A stretch of 64,000 nt of DNA from Pseudomonas sp. Root71 (GTDB taxonomy: Bacteria > Pseudomonadota > Gammaproteobacteria > Pseudomonadales > Pseudomonadaceae): the NCBI RefSeq assembly GCF_001429045.1, contig NZ_LMHY01000001.1, forward strand, positions 64,888 through 128,887. Direction: 5' to 3'. Below the pieces are notes generated by a model. The model saw only the letters and a list, made by a program, of their open reading frames with translations, searched no databases and had not been told where the DNA came from. This document shows, one piece after another, positions 17,790 to 30,253 of the stretch. How positions within the stretch are numbered: position 1 is the stretch's first letter; each line of letters opens with the position of its first letter. The position numbers were made by a program, and so were the translations under genes.

Positions 17790-18611
17790 TTAAAGGGCCA
17801 GTTGCCGGCGAAGCTCAGCCAATACCGGCGCTGTATCCGGGCGTACACCGCGCCACAGAAAGAAGGCCTCGGCTGCCTGCTCGGCCAGCATCCCCAAGCC
17901 ATCCATCACCACTGCCGCGCCGTTTTCGCTGGCCCAGCGGCAGAACGAGGTCGGCTCCTTGCCGTACATCATGTCGTAGCACACCGTTTTGCCAGGCTCG
18001 ATCAGGCTGGCAGCAATCGGTGGCACATCGCCGGTCAGGCTCGCCGACGTCGCGTTGATGATCAGGTCCACCGACTCCCGTAACCAGTCGTAGCCACTGG
18101 CCGAGACCGGCCCCAGATCGCAGAACAGTTCCGCCAGCAACTCGGCCTTTTCCACCGTGCGATTGGCGATGATCACCGATGCCGGCTGCTCGGCCAGCAA
18201 CGGCTCCAAAGCACCGCGCACCGCGCCGCCAGCACCGAGCAGCAGGATGCGTTTGCCTTTGAGGCTGAACCCGGCATTGACCGTCAGGTCGCGCACCAGC
18301 CCGGCACCGTCGGTGTTGTCGCCCAGCAAACTGCCATCGGCCAGTTTGCTCAGGGTGTTCACCGCGCCCGCCCGCTGCGCCCGTGCCGTCAGGCTGTTCG
18401 CCAGCCGATAGGCTTCCTCCTTGAACGGCACCGTCACATTGGCGCCACGCCCTTCGAGGAAAAACGTCCGGGCACAGGTGGAAAAGTCGTCCAGTGGCGC
18501 CAGTAGCGTGTTGTAGTCCAGCTTCTGCGCGGTCTGCTCGGCGAACAAGCGATGGATCAACGGCGACTTGCTGTGGCCAATCGGGTTACCGAATACGACA
18601 TAACGGTCCAT
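17790..18611 (-). CDS. aroE: Shikimate dehydrogenase
   Basis: A 273-residue enzyme that reduces 3-dehydroshikimate to shikimate with NADPH in aromatic amino acid synthesis. The shikimate-binding motif GHSKSP is near the start (residues 12-17), the catalytic lysine is Lys64 (NVTVPFKE), and the NADP Rossmann motif GAGGAVRG sits in the middle. GAGGAA precedes the ATG. It lies 13 bp downstream of hemF on the same strand, the usual hemF-aroE pair of Pseudomonas. Confidence 0.96.
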   Translation of the reverse strand: MDRYVVFGNPIGHSKSPLIHRLFAEQTAQKLDYNTLLAPLDDFSTCARTFFLEGRGANVTVPFKEEAYRLANSLTARAQRAGAVNTLSKLADGSLLGDNTDGAGLVRDLTVNAGFSLKGKRILLLGAGGAVRGALEPLLAEQPASVIIANRTVEKAELLAELFCDLGPVSASGYDWLRESVDLIINATSASLTGDVPPIAASLIEPGKTVCYDMMYGKEPTSFCRWASENGAAVVMDGLGMLAEQAAEAFFLWRGVRPDTAPVLAELRRQLAL

Positions 18612-18624
18612 CAGGATTCCTCGT

Positions 18625-20680
<2,056 letters not shown>

Positions 20681-20685
20681 CCCTC

Positions 20686-20818
20686 TGTGGCGAGGGAGCT
20701 TGCTCCCGTTGGGCTGCGCAGCAGCCCTGCATTCGGCAACTGTGTAGTTTCAGTTATAACGCGCCTGCAGTTTTTGCGGGCGCTGCGCACCCGAACGGGA
20801 GCAAGCTCCCTCGCCACA
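20686..20818. repeat. REPIN, TGTGGCGAGGGAGC type, between qor and tsaC
   Basis: Left arm 20686-20724 (TGTGGCGAGGGAGCTTGCTC onward, ending GCTGCGCAGCAG), right arm 20796-20818 as its reverse complement. It fills the gap between convergent qor and tsaC stops. Left arm closely matches the left arm at 15960. Confidence 0.9.
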
Positions 20819-20831
20819 TGTCCATCCAGCT

Positions 20832-21389
20832 TTAGTCCGGACGCACAACCCTGCCGGTCGCCAGATCACGAATCACGCTCGGGTTCTTGCGCCCGCCCAA
20901 ATTGCCACCCAGCACCAGATCCACCTGGCCACGGAAATACTGCTCGACGCGAATCCGCGTACGCGCCGCCGGACGTCCCTGCGGGTTGGCCGACGTCGAC
21001 ACCAGCGGCCCGACCAGCGCGCACAAATCCCGCACCTGAGGGTGATCGCTGACCCGCAGCGCCACGGTTTCATGCACGCCGGTAATCCACTCCGGCAACA
21101 GGTTCTGGTGCGGCACCAGCCAGGTGTTCGGACCCGGCCAGGTGCTGGCCATGCGGTCCATCCACAATTCGGGGAAGTCTTCGAAAAGGAAATCGAACTG
21201 ACGGATGTTGTCGGCGACCAGAATCAGCCCCTTGTCCACAGACCGGCCCTTGATCAGCAGCAGACGTTCCACCGCTTCCTCATCCCAGGGGTCGCAACCC
21301 AGGCCCCAGACTGCTTCGGTTGGGTAGGCAATCACCGCCCCGGCGCGAATTGCTTGCGCGGCTTGTTGCACACGCCAACTGTTGACCAT
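20832..21389 (-). CDS. tsaC: Threonylcarbamoyl-AMP synthase
   Basis: A 185-residue YrdC-fold enzyme that makes threonylcarbamoyl-AMP from threonine, bicarbonate and ATP, the first step of t6A modification of tRNA position 37. Family signatures are [18 protein letters not shown] near the start, the lysine-rich [12 protein letters not shown] and [12 protein letters not shown] chose ATG 21389 (MVNSW), with GGAG 8 nt upstream, rather than the GTG three codons earlier, which overlaps that site. It follows dprA on the same strand. Confidence 0.94.
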   Translation of the reverse strand: MVNSWRVQQAAQAIRAGAVIAYPTEAVWGLGCDPWDEEAVERLLLIKGRSVDKGLILVADNIRQFDFLFEDFPELWMDRMASTWPGPNTWLVPHQNLLPEWITGVHETVALRVSDHPQVRDLCALVGPLVSTSANPQGRPAARTRIRVEQYFRGQVDLVLGGNLGGRKNPSVIRDLATGRVVRPD

Positions 21390-21443
21390 GAAAAACACTC
21401 CAGAATTAGGCTCTGCGCAGTTTACCGATCTTGTTTATAAAAC

Positions 21444-22550
21444 CTAGCTCACCCGCGCAAACCAGCGCCCGCTTTCGCACACGGCGCGGCCATCCATTTC
21501 CAGTTCCGTCAGCGCCGCCAGCACTTTCGGCAGGGCCCAGCCGCTTGCGTCGGCCAGCGCTTCACTGGTGTGAGGCGCGGCATGCAGCAGCTTCAGCAGT
21601 GGGTGAGTCGTTGCAGGGATGCAGGTTTCTGTGGATAACGACAGTCGTTGCCAGCCGCGCAAGGCTTCGAGGATATGTTCGATAGTTTCCACCAGCACCG
21701 CACCGTCCCGAATCAACTGATGACAGCCGCGGGCACCGGGGTGATGGATCGATCCAGGCATCGCAAACACCTCGCGCCCCTGTTCCGCCGCCAGCCTCGC
21801 GGTGATCAGAGAACCGCTGGCGACACTGGCTTCGACCACCAGCACCCCGAGAGACAAACCACTGATGATCCGGTTGCGCCGGGGGAAGTTGCCGGCGCTG
21901 GGGCCTGCATCCAGTGGAAACTCCGAAAGCACTGCGCTGCCCGACGCGATCATGGCGTCCGCCAGACGTCTGTTTCGCTGTGGATAAAACTTCTCGAGCC
22001 CCGTGCCGAGCACACCAACTGTTTGCCCACCGACGTCGAGCGCGGCCTGGTGCGCGGCGGCGTCAATGCCCAGGGCCAGGCCGCTGGTAATGACAAAACC
22101 GGCACCGGCCAGGCTGCGGGAAAACGCGGCAGCGGTGTCCATTCCTGGCCGGGACGCGCGACGGCTGCCGACCATCGCCAGTTGTGGTTTTTCCAGAATG
22201 CCCGGATCGCCCGCGACAAATAACAGCGGCGGTGCATCGCTGATTTGTGCCAGCAGTGCCGGATAGTCCGGTTGGTCCCACATCAGTAAATGCTGGGCCG
22301 GATGCTCCAGCCAGGCCAATGCATGACTGGCGCCGTCACGGATCTCGGTGCTACGCCTGGCCTCGGAACAGGCCAGTGGCAAACCCAGCGCGCGCCAGGC
22401 ACTGGCCGGTGCGCTGATCGCTTTTGACGCCGAGCCAAAGGCTTCAAGCAGCTTCTTGAAACGTGCCGGACCGAGTTCCGGCAAGCGGTGCAGACGTAAT
22501 CGAGCTTCCAGTTCCGCGGGGGAAACCGGTGTAACAGTAGGCAGCGACAT
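21444..22550 (-). CDS. dprA: DNA-processing protein DprA/Smf
   Basis: A 368-residue protein that binds incoming single-stranded DNA and loads RecA during natural transformation. The Rossmann-like core has the motifs MVGSRRASRPGMDTAAAF, GLALGIDAAAHQAAL, GTGLEKFYPQRNRRLADAM and SEFPLDAGPSAGNFPRRNRI. A short N-terminal helix-hairpin part and a C-terminal winged-helix-like part (EALADASGWALPKVLAALTE) complete the usual three-part layout. AAGGA is 6 nt before the ATG. Competence is not otherwise indicated in the window. Confidence 0.95.
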   Translation of the reverse strand: MSLPTVTPVSPAELEARLRLHRLPELGPARFKKLLEAFGSASKAISAPASAWRALGLPLACSEARRSTEIRDGASHALAWLEHPAQHLLMWDQPDYPALLAQISDAPPLLFVAGDPGILEKPQLAMVGSRRASRPGMDTAAAFSRSLAGAGFVITSGLALGIDAAAHQAALDVGGQTVGVLGTGLEKFYPQRNRRLADAMIASGSAVLSEFPLDAGPSAGNFPRRNRIISGLSLGVLVVEASVASGSLITARLAAEQGREVFAMPGSIHHPGARGCHQLIRDGAVLVETIEHILEALRGWQRLSLSTETCIPATTHPLLKLLHAAPHTSEALADASGWALPKVLAALTELEMDGRAVCESGRWFARVS

Positions 22551-22631
22551 GGATCATCCTTGATCGTAATAAGCACCCGTACAAACGGGAATAAGCTGTG
22601 GATAACTCTGTTGGTAACTTGTGAAGCACTC

Positions 22632-23456
22632 TTACGGATTTCGCACCTTGTCCATCACCGACAGCGAGCGCGAAGCGCTGAGCACCAGCCCATAGCTGAG
22701 CTTGTCGTAGGTACGGAAAACCATCAGCAGACCAGCGCGCTCATCGGGAATTTTCAACGGCTGACCGGTTATCCGGTCGCGCACGGTTTCGCCGGTCTTC
22801 ATCACCGCCAGCAGATTGCCTTCGGCCAGGCCGTCGCGCTGCCCCTTGTTCAGTGTTACCACGTCCAACTCGCCGATCTGCGTGACCCCACGCGGCACAT
22901 CGATGATCAAACCGTTGATTTCGTGGCTCGGTGTGCTGGGCGTAAAGGTCGAGTTGATCGCGCGCTCCTCACCGCCGAACAAGCGATCGCCGAGGCGGAC
23001 CTCCTGGGTTGTGCGTTGCAACTCCAGGGTGGCGACCTCACCTTCGATGGCCACGACCTCGCCGCCGCCGATGTCATCGGCGTTGATCCCCAGGATTTCC
23101 TTGCTCTGCGGATCGGTGTAGACCTTGCCTTGGCGGAAAATGCCGTACGCCGGTTGCGCCGGATCGAAATGGCCGCGGGCAAAAATGCGGTCACCCGCGC
23201 CACTGAGCACGCGCTCGGCATCGCCTGCGACGATGTAGGGCGCCTTGTCGAAATCCTCGGCCTTGTCGACGATGCGGTTGCTCAGCAAAAAGCTGTTGAT
23301 CGATTTCAGCGCAATGCCGGGGATAGCCTCGGTTACCGGGCTGCTACGCACCTGAGGCGACAGCTTTATGGTGGGAATATCTTCCCGAAGTTGCACTTGC
23401 CCGTAGGCCAGACCGGCCGAGGCCAGTAGCAGCAGGGCGAGTAGTGATTTCCTCAT
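22632..23456 (-). CDS. Exported envelope protein, LysM-family relative lacking the LysM domain
   Basis: A 274-residue protein with a clear signal peptide (MRKSLLALLLLASAGLAYG then Q). The rest matches the C-terminal part of the Pseudomonas protein normally encoded between dprA and def, which as I remember it is about 340 residues with a LysM domain (TVVKGDTLWDIS-like) directly after the signal peptide. Here the mature protein runs from QVQLRED straight into IPTIKLSPQV, so that domain seems to be missing in frame. The start at 23456 has AGGGA upstream. Role in peptidoglycan binding is therefore doubtful. Confidence 0.8.
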   Translation of the reverse strand: MRKSLLALLLLASAGLAYGQVQLREDIPTIKLSPQVRSSPVTEAIPGIALKSINSFLLSNRIVDKAEDFDKAPYIVAGDAERVLSGAGDRIFARGHFDPAQPAYGIFRQGKVYTDPQSKEILGINADDIGGGEVVAIEGEVATLELQRTTQEVRLGDRLFGGEERAINSTFTPSTPSHEINGLIIDVPRGVTQIGELDVVTLNKGQRDGLAEGNLLAVMKTGETVRDRITGQPLKIPDERAGLLMVFRTYDKLSYGLVLSASRSLSVMDKVRNP

Positions 23457-23640
23457 GCGGTGAATCCCTTTATTATGTGCGTTCGCGTGAAACGCCAGAG
23501 CCATCAGAGGCTCGCTCCCTGCTTGCTTATCAAGACTTGCTTGTCAACAAAAGGGAGCTACGTTTTACAACGGTAGCCTGCATCTTCGGACTGCCAGGCC
23601 ATCGACCCGACCTTACTTCACACGTGCACTAATCAAGCTT

Positions 23641-24147
23641 ATGGCCATTTTAAACATCCTCGAATTCCCTGATCCGCGTCTGCGCACTATCGCCAAACCA
23701 GTGGCCGTAGTGGACGACGAAGTGCGTCAGTTGGTCGACGACATGTTTGAAACAATGTATGAAGCGCCTGGCATCGGCCTCGCCGCTACCCAGGTCAACG
23801 TGCACAAACGTATCGTCGTGATGGACCTCTCCGAAGACCGCAGCGAACCGCGAGTGTTCATCAACCCCGAATTCGAACCCCTGACCGACGAGATGGAGCA
23901 ATACCAGGAAGGCTGCCTTTCGGTACCGGGCTTCTACGAAAACGTCGATCGCCCGCAAAGGGTCAAGGTCAAGGCGCTGGACCGCGATGGCCAACCCTAC
24001 GAACTGATCGCCGAAGGCCTGCTCGCGGTGTGCATCCAGCATGAATGCGACCACCTCAACGGCAAATTGTTCGTTGATTACCTGTCGACGCTCAAACGCG
24101 ACCGCATCAAGAAGAAGCTGGAAAAACAGCATCGCCAAAACGCTTGA
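23641..24147 (+). CDS. def: Peptide deformylase
   Basis: A 168-residue metalloenzyme that removes the formyl group from nascent N-terminal methionine. All three family motifs are present: GIGLAATQ (residues 44-51), EGCLS with metal ligand Cys92, and QHECDH with His134, catalytic Glu135 and His138. It is divergent from the LysM-type gene across about 180 bp. The ATG lacks a strong ribosome site (CAAGCTT upstream). An intrinsic terminator directly follows, so read-through into fmt may be partial. Confidence 0.97.
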   Translation: MAILNILEFPDPRLRTIAKPVAVVDDEVRQLVDDMFETMYEAPGIGLAATQVNVHKRIVVMDLSEDRSEPRVFINPEFEPLTDEMEQYQEGCLSVPGFYENVDRPQRVKVKALDRDGQPYELIAEGLLAVCIQHECDHLNGKLFVDYLSTLKRDRIKKKLEKQHRQNA

Positions 24148-24157
24148 TGCCCTCCTT

Positions 24158-24190
24158 CAAAGGCTTGCCGCGGCAAGCCTTTTTCTTTTC
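24158..24190 (+). terminator. Intrinsic terminator after def
   Basis: A perfect 20-bp palindrome AGGCTTGCCGCGGCAAGCCT (24161-24180), followed by TTTTTCTTTT. It lies 10 bp after the def stop and 36 bp before fmt, so it probably attenuates def-fmt read-through. Confidence 0.8.
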
Positions 24191-24216
24191 AAGATGCTTT
24201 GCAATAGAGAACACCC

Positions 24217-25176
24217 ATGACTGAGCCACTGCGCATCGTCTTTGCCGGCACCCCCGAATTCGCCGCCGAACACCTCAAGGCCCTGCTCGACAGCCCTTAC
24301 GAGATCGTCGCGGTCTACACCCAACCGGATCGTCCGGCCGGTCGCGGGCAAAAACTGATGCCAAGCCCGGTCAAGCAACTGGCGCTGGAGAACAATATCC
24401 CGGTGCTGCAACCGCCGACCCTGCGCAACGAAGATGCCCAGGCGGAACTGGCCGCGCTCAAGCCGGACTTGATGGTGGTGGTCGCCTACGGCCTGATCCT
24501 GCCGCAAGTGGTGCTGGATATTCCGCGCCTGGGTTGCATCAACAGTCACGCCTCGCTGCTGCCGCGCTGGCGTGGTGCGGCGCCGATCCAGCGCGCCGTG
24601 GAAGCGGGGGACGCCGAAAGCGGCGTGACCGTAATGCGCATGGAAGCCGGCCTCGATACCGGGCCGATGCTGCTCAAGATCGCCACGCCGATCAGCGCCG
24701 AAGACACCGGTGGCAGCCTGCATGATCGTCTGGCCGAAATGGGCCCGCCGGCCGTGGTCCAGGCGATTGCCGGCCTCGCCGCCGCAACACTGGAGGGCGA
24801 AGTGCAGGACGACAGCCTGGCCACCTATGCGCATAAATTGAACAAGGACGAAGCACGCATCGACTGGAGTCGCCCGGCGGTTGAGCTGGAGCGTCTGGTG
24901 CGTGCCTTCAACCCGTGGCCGATCACCCACAGCACCTTGAACGGCGAAGCCCTGAAAGTGCTGGCCGCAAATCTGGCTGAAGGCAAAGGCGCCCCGGGTG
25001 AAATCCTTAGCGCCAGCAAGGACGGTCTGATCGTCGCCTGCGGCGAGCAGGCCTTGTGCCTGACCCGTCTGCAATTGCCCGGCGGCAAGGTGCTGAACTT
25101 CAGTGACCTGTTCAACAGCCGCCGTGAGAAATTCGCCACCGGAACGATCCTCGGTCAAGCGGCGGACGCTCAATGA
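24217..25176 (+). CDS. fmt: Methionyl-tRNA formyltransferase
   Basis: A 319-residue enzyme that formylates initiator Met-tRNA using 10-formyl-THF. The formyltransferase core has catalytic residues Asn109, His111 and Asp147 ([18 protein letters not shown] and EAGLDTGP), plus a C-terminal tRNA-binding domain. It follows def, and its stop overlaps the rsmB start by 4 nt (ATGA), indicating coupled translation. Confidence 0.97.
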   Translation: MTEPLRIVFAGTPEFAAEHLKALLDSPYEIVAVYTQPDRPAGRGQKLMPSPVKQLALENNIPVLQPPTLRNEDAQAELAALKPDLMVVVAYGLILPQVVLDIPRLGCINSHASLLPRWRGAAPIQRAVEAGDAESGVTVMRMEAGLDTGPMLLKIATPISAEDTGGSLHDRLAEMGPPAVVQAIAGLAAATLEGEVQDDSLATYAHKLNKDEARIDWSRPAVELERLVRAFNPWPITHSTLNGEALKVLAANLAEGKGAPGEILSASKDGLIVACGEQALCLTRLQLPGGKVLNFSDLFNSRREKFATGTILGQAADAQ

Positions 25177-26483
25177 ATCCGCGTCTGGCCGCCGCCAAGG
25201 CACTCGCCGCAGTCCTGAGCGGCAAAGCCTCGCTCAACAGTTCGCTGCCAACACAAATGGACAAGGTCGACGACCGTGATCGCGGCTTCACCCAGGACCT
25301 GGCATTCGGCACCGCACGCTGGCAGCCACGCTTGTCCGCGCTGGCGGCCAAACTGTTGCAGAAGCCGTTCAAGGCAGCCGACGCCGATGTCGAAGCGTTG
25401 CTGTTGGTCGGTCTCTATCAATTGCTCTACACCCGCGTCCCGGCCCACGCCGCCATCGGCGAAACCGTCGGTTGCGCCGACAAGCTGAAAAAGCCTTGGG
25501 CCAAGGCATTGCTCAACGCTGTGCTACGCAATGCTCAGCGCGAAAGCGAAACGATTTTCGCCGAGCTGGAACGTGATCCGGTGGTGCGCACCGCCCACCC
25601 GCGCTGGTTGCAGAAATCCCTGAAGGCGTTCTGGCCCGAGCAATGGGAAGCCATTTGCGCCGCCAACAATGCGCATCCGCCGATGATTCTGCGGGTCAAC
25701 CGTCGTCATCACAGCCGTGATGCCTATCTCGGATTGTTGACCGACGCCGGTATCGCCGCGACGCCATGCATTTATAGCCGCGATGGCATCGTGCTCGAAG
25801 CCGCCACCGACGTGCGCGGCCTGCCAGGCTTCGCCGAGGGCTGGATCAGCGTGCAGGACGAGGCCGCGCAACTGGCTGCCGATCTGCTCGACCTCGCGCC
25901 AGGCCAACGGGTGCTGGACGCCTGCTGCGCACCGGGCGGCAAGACCTGCCACATCCTCGAAGCCGAGCCAAAACTGGCCGGCGTCGTGGCCGTAGACCTT
26001 GAAGCCAAGCGACTGATACGGGTGCGGGAAAACCTCGAACGCCTGAAACTGAGCGCCGAACTGATTGCCGCCGACGGTCGCGACACTCAGGCGTGGTGGG
26101 ACGGCAAGCCGTTCCAGCGCATCCTGCTGGACGCGCCATGCTCGGCCACCGGCGTGATTCGTCGTCACCCGGACATCAAGCTGACCCGCCAACCCGACGA
26201 CATCGCCGCGCTGGCGCTGCTGCAGGGCGAGTTGCTCGATGCCATGTGGAAAACCCTGGAAGTCGGGGGCATCCTGCTGTACGCCACCTGTTCCACGCTG
26301 CCGACCGAAAACACCGAAGTCATCGAAGCCTTCCTCGCCCGAACGCCGGGTGCCCGGGAACTGGACCTCGCCACGGCGGCCGGCATCAAGCAGCCCCATG
26401 GTCGCCAGTTGCTGGCCCAGGAAGGTGGCCACGATGGTTTCTACTACGCCAAGCTGATCAAGATCGCCGCCGCTCGCGGTTAA
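25173..26483 (+). CDS. rsmB: 16S rRNA m5C967 methyltransferase
   Basis: A 436-residue SAM-dependent enzyme that methylates C967 of 16S rRNA. An N-terminal NusB-like domain covers about residues 1-140. The catalytic domain has the SAM motif [13 protein letters not shown] (248-260) and two cysteines of the m5C mechanism, Cys323 in DAPCSATG and Cys373 in YATCS. Starts within the fmt stop. Confidence 0.96.
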   Translation: MNPRLAAAKALAAVLSGKASLNSSLPTQMDKVDDRDRGFTQDLAFGTARWQPRLSALAAKLLQKPFKAADADVEALLLVGLYQLLYTRVPAHAAIGETVGCADKLKKPWAKALLNAVLRNAQRESETIFAELERDPVVRTAHPRWLQKSLKAFWPEQWEAICAANNAHPPMILRVNRRHHSRDAYLGLLTDAGIAATPCIYSRDGIVLEAATDVRGLPGFAEGWISVQDEAAQLAADLLDLAPGQRVLDACCAPGGKTCHILEAEPKLAGVVAVDLEAKRLIRVRENLERLKLSAELIAADGRDTQAWWDGKPFQRILLDAPCSATGVIRRHPDIKLTRQPDDIAALALLQGELLDAMWKTLEVGGILLYATCSTLPTENTEVIEAFLARTPGARELDLATAAGIKQPHGRQLLAQEGGHDGFYYAKLIKIAAARG

Positions 26484-26505
26484 ATGGATTCAATGGAGTG
26501 ACTGG

Positions 26506-27882
26506 ATGAAAATCATCATCCTTGGTGCAGGGCAGGTCGGCGGTTCGCTGGCCGAACACCTGGCCAGTGAAGCCAACGACATTACTGTGGTCGACACCGA
26601 TGGCGAGCGCCTGCGCGACCTTGGTGACCGCCTGGACATCCGCACGGTACAAGGTCGTGGCTCATTCCCGACCGTGTTGCGCCAAGCCGGAGCGGATGAC
26701 GCCGACATGCTGGTCGCGGTGACCAACAGCGACGAAACCAACATGGTCGCCTGCCAGGTCGCCCATACCCTGTTCCACACCCCGACCAAGATCGCCCGGG
26801 TTCGCGAAGCCGCGTACCTGACCCGCGAAGAGCAGCTGTTCCAGAACGAAGCGATTCCGGTGGACGTTCTGATCAGCCCGGAACAAGTGGTCACCAACTA
26901 TATAAAGCGCCTGATCCAGCACCCCGGCGCCTTGCAGGTGATCGACTTCGCCGAAGGCAAGGCGCAACTGGTGGCGGTACGGGCGTACTACGGCGGGCCG
27001 CTGGTGGGCCAGCAACTGCGGCAGTTGCGTGAACACATGCCGAACGTGGAAACCCGCGTCGCGGCGATTTTCCGTCGTGACCGGCCGATCCTGCCCCAGG
27101 GCGACACGGTGATCGAGGCCGACGACGAGGTGTTTTTCATCGCCGCCAAGGCGAATATTCGCGCGGTGATGAGCGAAATGCGCCGTCTCGACGAAACCTA
27201 TAAACGCATCGTCATCGCCGGTGGCGGGCAGATTGGCGAGCGTCTGGCCGAGGCCATCGAAAGCCGTTATCAGGTGAAAATCATCGAGATGAACCCGGCG
27301 CGCTGCCGTCATCTCTCCGACACACTGGACAGCACGGTAGTGTTGCAGGGCAGTGCTTCAGACCGCGACCTGCTGATGGAAGAGAACATCGCCGACGCCG
27401 ACCTGTTCCTGGCGCTGACCAACGACGACGAAGCCAACATCATGTCATCGTTGCTGGCCAAGCGACTGGGCGCGAAGAAGGTGATGACCATCATCAACAA
27501 CCCGGCCTATGTCGATCTGATCCAGGGCGGCGACATCGACATCGCCATCAGCCCGCAACTGGCGACCATCGGCACCTTGCTGGCCCACGTGCGCCGAGGC
27601 GACATCGTCAGCGTGCACTCACTGCGCCGGGGTGCGGCGGAGGCCATCGAGGCAATTGCCCATGGCGATGCGAAATCGAGCAAGGTGATCGGCAAGGCCA
27701 TCGAGAACATCGGCCTGCCGCCAGGCACCACCATCGGTGCGATTATCCGCGACGAAGAAGTGATCATCGCCCACGACAACACCGTGATCGAAGCGGGCGA
27801 CCATGTGATTCTGTTCCTTGTGGATAAAAAGCATATTCGCGATGTGGAGAAGCTGTTTCATGTGGGGTTGAGCTTCTTCTGA
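26506..27882 (+). CDS. trkA: Trk potassium uptake regulator TrkA
   Basis: A 458-residue peripheral membrane protein that gates the Trk K+ transporter by binding NAD(H) and nucleotides. It has the family's two-fold structure: a first Rossmann motif [13 protein letters not shown] near the start, a TrkA-C part, a second Rossmann motif [13 protein letters not shown] at about residue 238, and a second TrkA-C part. Follows rsmB by 22 bp with GGAG before the ATG; fmt-rsmB-trkA is a standard Pseudomonas order. A REPIN follows. Confidence 0.96.
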   Translation: MKIIILGAGQVGGSLAEHLASEANDITVVDTDGERLRDLGDRLDIRTVQGRGSFPTVLRQAGADDADMLVAVTNSDETNMVACQVAHTLFHTPTKIARVREAAYLTREEQLFQNEAIPVDVLISPEQVVTNYIKRLIQHPGALQVIDFAEGKAQLVAVRAYYGGPLVGQQLRQLREHMPNVETRVAAIFRRDRPILPQGDTVIEADDEVFFIAAKANIRAVMSEMRRLDETYKRIVIAGGGQIGERLAEAIESRYQVKIIEMNPARCRHLSDTLDSTVVLQGSASDRDLLMEENIADADLFLALTNDDEANIMSSLLAKRLGAKKVMTIINNPAYVDLIQGGDIDIAISPQLATIGTLLAHVRRGDIVSVHSLRRGAAEAIEAIAHGDAKSSKVIGKAIENIGLPPGTTIGAIIRDEEVIIAHDNTVIEAGDHVILFLVDKKHIRDVEKLFHVGLSFF

Positions 27883-27911
27883 TCCGGATTTTTCGGCGAT
27901 CAGACTGGCCT

Positions 27912-28005
27912 CATCGCGAGCAAGCTCGCTCCCACAGGGTTCTCGGTCGTACACAGCATTTGTGTTTCTGAAGATCAACTGTGGGAGCGAGCTTGCTCGC
28001 GATAG
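27912..28005. repeat. REPIN, GTGGGAGCGAGCTTGC type, after trkA
   Basis: Left arm 27912-27935 (CATCGCGAGCAAGCTCGCTC then CCAC), right arm 27981-28005 as its reverse complement. It lies between trkA and the TPR gene. Same family as 8259 and 10841. Confidence 0.9.
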
Positions 28006-28059
28006 CGGACTTCCAGATACCGGATATTTTCCTGACACACCTCAAAAAGGAATCCACTG

Positions 28060-28374
28060 ATGATCGAATCCCTGGAAAAAATGCTCGCCAAGGGTGTGGA
28101 TAACTCATTGCTGCGCTTCGGCCTGGGCAAGGGCTATCTGGATCTGGGGGAAAACGCCAAGGCTGCGGAGCATTTCCAACGCTGCGTCGAATTCGATCCG
28201 AAGTATTCGGCGGCATGGAAACTACTGGGCAAGGCCCATCTGGCGCTGGCGGACTTTACGGCCGCGCGCCAAGCCTGGGAGCAAGGTCTGGAAGCCGCTC
28301 GCGCCCATGGCGACAAGCAGGCCGAAAAGGAAATGACGGTGTTCCTGAAGAAGCTCGAGCGTCAGGCGTACTGA
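28060..28374 (+). CDS. Small tetratricopeptide-repeat protein
   Basis: A 104-residue protein made almost wholly of TPR-type helices (for example GLGKGYLDLGENAKAAEHFQ and KLLGKAHLALADFTAARQAW), giving two to three repeats. No signal peptide or membrane segment is evident. TPR proteins act as protein-binding scaffolds; the partner here is unknown. AAGGAA precedes the ATG. Homologues occupy this position, between trkA and the PilZ gene, in other Pseudomonas. Confidence 0.85.
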   Translation: MIESLEKMLAKGVDNSLLRFGLGKGYLDLGENAKAAEHFQRCVEFDPKYSAAWKLLGKAHLALADFTAARQAWEQGLEAARAHGDKQAEKEMTVFLKKLERQAY

Positions 28375-28614
28375 TCAGAGATAACGCAAACCGATTCCCT
28401 CGGCATCCACCTGCACTACTTCCATACGCACCCGCGGCGCGCCTGTGGGTAAGCCCTGCACCTGACCGTAAACCACCGCGCCTTTGGGCAAAGTCGACAA
28501 CCCCGGATGCTTGACGTAAACGCCGGTGGTCGACAGGTTGCGCGTCTGCCCCAGGCAATCGCCAAAGCTTTCGTGACTGATCTTGATGCGGAATGACTTG
28601 CGGTGTTCGGACAT
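28375..28614 (-). CDS. PilZ-domain protein
   Basis: A 79-residue single-domain PilZ protein. The c-di-GMP-binding motifs are visible: RKSFR near the start (RxxxR type) and NLSTTG in the middle ([D/N]xSxxG type), so it is probably a functional c-di-GMP receptor. I chose ATG 28614, directly before SEHRKSFR; the open frame extends 17 codons further upstream without family support. It stops tail-to-tail with the TPR gene. Target unknown. Confidence 0.85.
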   Translation of the reverse strand: MSEHRKSFRIKISHESFGDCLGQTRNLSTTGVYVKHPGLSTLPKGAVVYGQVQGLPTGAPRVRMEVVQVDAEGIGLRYL

Positions 28615-28686
28615 CTTCTGCGCCCTTGAGTGAACGGTTGTGGATAACCCCGAGTCCAGGGTCATCCACAGATCATGCCAATCGAT

Positions 28687-29574
28687 TCAATACCAACGCT
28701 CTTCACCCGGCGGACGCTTCTTGAAGCGCTTCATGCTCCACATGTACTGGCTCGGGTATGCCCGCACATAGCGCTCGACCACCTGGCTCATGGCCGCGCA
28801 GGACTGCGCGGTATCGGTGCTGTACATGGCCTCTGGCGCAGCTTCAAGGATCACTTTGTAGCCGGAACCGTCCGGCAGGCGCAGGGCATGCAGGAACACG
28901 CCGACCGCTTTGCCGCCGGCCAGCATGTTCGGCACGAACTTGCTGGTCAGCGCCTGGGTGGCGAAGAACGGCACGAAGATCCCGGCGGATTCGGACGGTT
29001 CCGGGTCAGCGGGAATGCCCACTGCACCACCTTTGCGCACTTCCTTGATGACGCTGAGGATGCCTTCCTTGGTGGAAGCGGCGACTTTGTTACCCAACTG
29101 CACCCGCTGCTTTTGCAGCAATTCATCCACCGCTTTCAACTTCGGCGGGCGGTAGAAAATGATCGGTTTGCACTGGCTGCAATAGAAGTGGTTCAGCACT
29201 TCCCAGTTGCCCAGGTGGCTGGTGATACCGACCACGCCTTTGCCGGAGGCGAGGGCGTCCTTCAAGATGTCGAGGCCTTCAACCTCGCGCACCAGGTCGA
29301 TGGAGCGCTGGGCCGGCCAGATCCAGGCGCAGGCGCTTTCGGTCAGGGACTTGCCGATGTCCTTAAGGCTCTGTCCGACTAAACGTTCGCGCTCGGCGGG
29401 GTCCATGTCCGGAAAGCACTTGGACAGGTTGATCCGCACCACGTCGCGGGAACGGTTCGGGGTTTTCCACATGACCCAGCCAATCGCCGAGCCGACGGCC
29501 TGCACGGCCCGCCACGGAAGCAGGGCAAACAGCCGCAGAGCGCCTACCAGCAAGGCGCCTTTCAACTTATCCAC
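28687..29574 (-). CDS. htrB: HtrB/LpxL-family lipid A acyltransferase
   Basis: A 295-residue inner-membrane acyltransferase. An N-terminal hydrophobic segment (LLVGALRLFALLPW) anchors it; the family motif with catalytic His and Glu is HLGNWEV, followed by IGIPADPEPSE-like text (VGIPADPEP). It adds a secondary acyl chain (laurate or hydroxylaurate) to lipid A. Starts with GTG 29574, CAGGAG 6 nt upstream; an exact DnaA box overlaps the start. In P. aeruginosa the gene at this position is one of two HtrB paralogues; which chain position this one modifies cannot be read here. Confidence 0.88.
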   Translation of the reverse strand: MDKLKGALLVGALRLFALLPWRAVQAVGSAIGWVMWKTPNRSRDVVRINLSKCFPDMDPAERERLVGQSLKDIGKSLTESACAWIWPAQRSIDLVREVEGLDILKDALASGKGVVGITSHLGNWEVLNHFYCSQCKPIIFYRPPKLKAVDELLQKQRVQLGNKVAASTKEGILSVIKEVRKGGAVGIPADPEPSESAGIFVPFFATQALTSKFVPNMLAGGKAVGVFLHALRLPDGSGYKVILEAAPEAMYSTDTAQSCAAMSQVVERYVRAYPSQYMWSMKRFKKRPPGEERWY

Positions 29575-29614
29575 AGGTCACTCCTGATTTTGTGCTGTGC
29601 GCGAGGCGGCCATT

Positions 29615-30172
29615 CTAACCGCCGTTCGCCAACTGCGCGTAGCGGTCGCAGTCCCGGGTGTGATCCATCACCATGCCCGAAGCCTGCATTAGCGCATAGC
29701 AAATGGTCGGCCCGACGAACGTGAAACCGGCTTTTTTCAGGCCTTTGCTCATTTCCACGGCGATCGGCGTCACGGCCGGGACTTCACTGCGATCCTTGAA
29801 ATGATTGATCACAGGCACGCCACCGACGAACGACCAGAGAAACGCCACCGGGTCCTCCAGCGCCAGCCAGGCCTGGGCATTGCGCCGGGCCGCGTTGAGC
29901 TTGAGGCGGTTGCGGATGATGCCGGGATCGAGCATCAACTCGTCGATTTCGGCATCGCTCATCTGCGCCACGCGCTGGACATCAAAGCCGAACATCACCT
30001 GGCGATAGTGCTCGCGTTTGCGCAGCACAGTGATCCAGGAAAGCCCGGCCTGGAACCCTTCGAGCAAAAGCAACTCGAACAAACCCTGCGCATCGCGTAG
30101 CGGCGTGCCCCACTCCTGATCGTGATAAGCCATGTACAGCGGATCTTCGGAACACCAAAAGCAGCGTGGCAT
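29615..30172 (-). CDS. tag: DNA-3-methyladenine glycosylase I
   Basis: A 185-residue base-excision repair enzyme that removes 3-methyladenine from DNA. The zinc-snap ligands typical of Tag are all present: Cys4, His17, His171 and Cys175 (CFWC near the start, DHTRDC at the end). Core text [20 protein letters not shown] matches the family. GGAG is 6 nt before the ATG at 30172. Divergent from glyQ with an about 80-bp spacer that includes a TATACT at 30208-30213 usable for glyQ. Confidence 0.95.
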   Translation of the reverse strand: MPRCFWCSEDPLYMAYHDQEWGTPLRDAQGLFELLLLEGFQAGLSWITVLRKREHYRQVMFGFDVQRVAQMSDAEIDELMLDPGIIRNRLKLNAARRNAQAWLALEDPVAFLWSFVGGVPVINHFKDRSEVPAVTPIAVEMSKGLKKAGFTFVGPTICYALMQASGMVMDHTRDCDRYAQLANGG

Positions 30173-30253
30173 AAGGCTCCAGGGGGCGTGCGCAGCAATG
30201 AATCGGGTATACTCCCGCTCTTTAAATCGCAGCCCAAGAAACAGGTGAATTTC

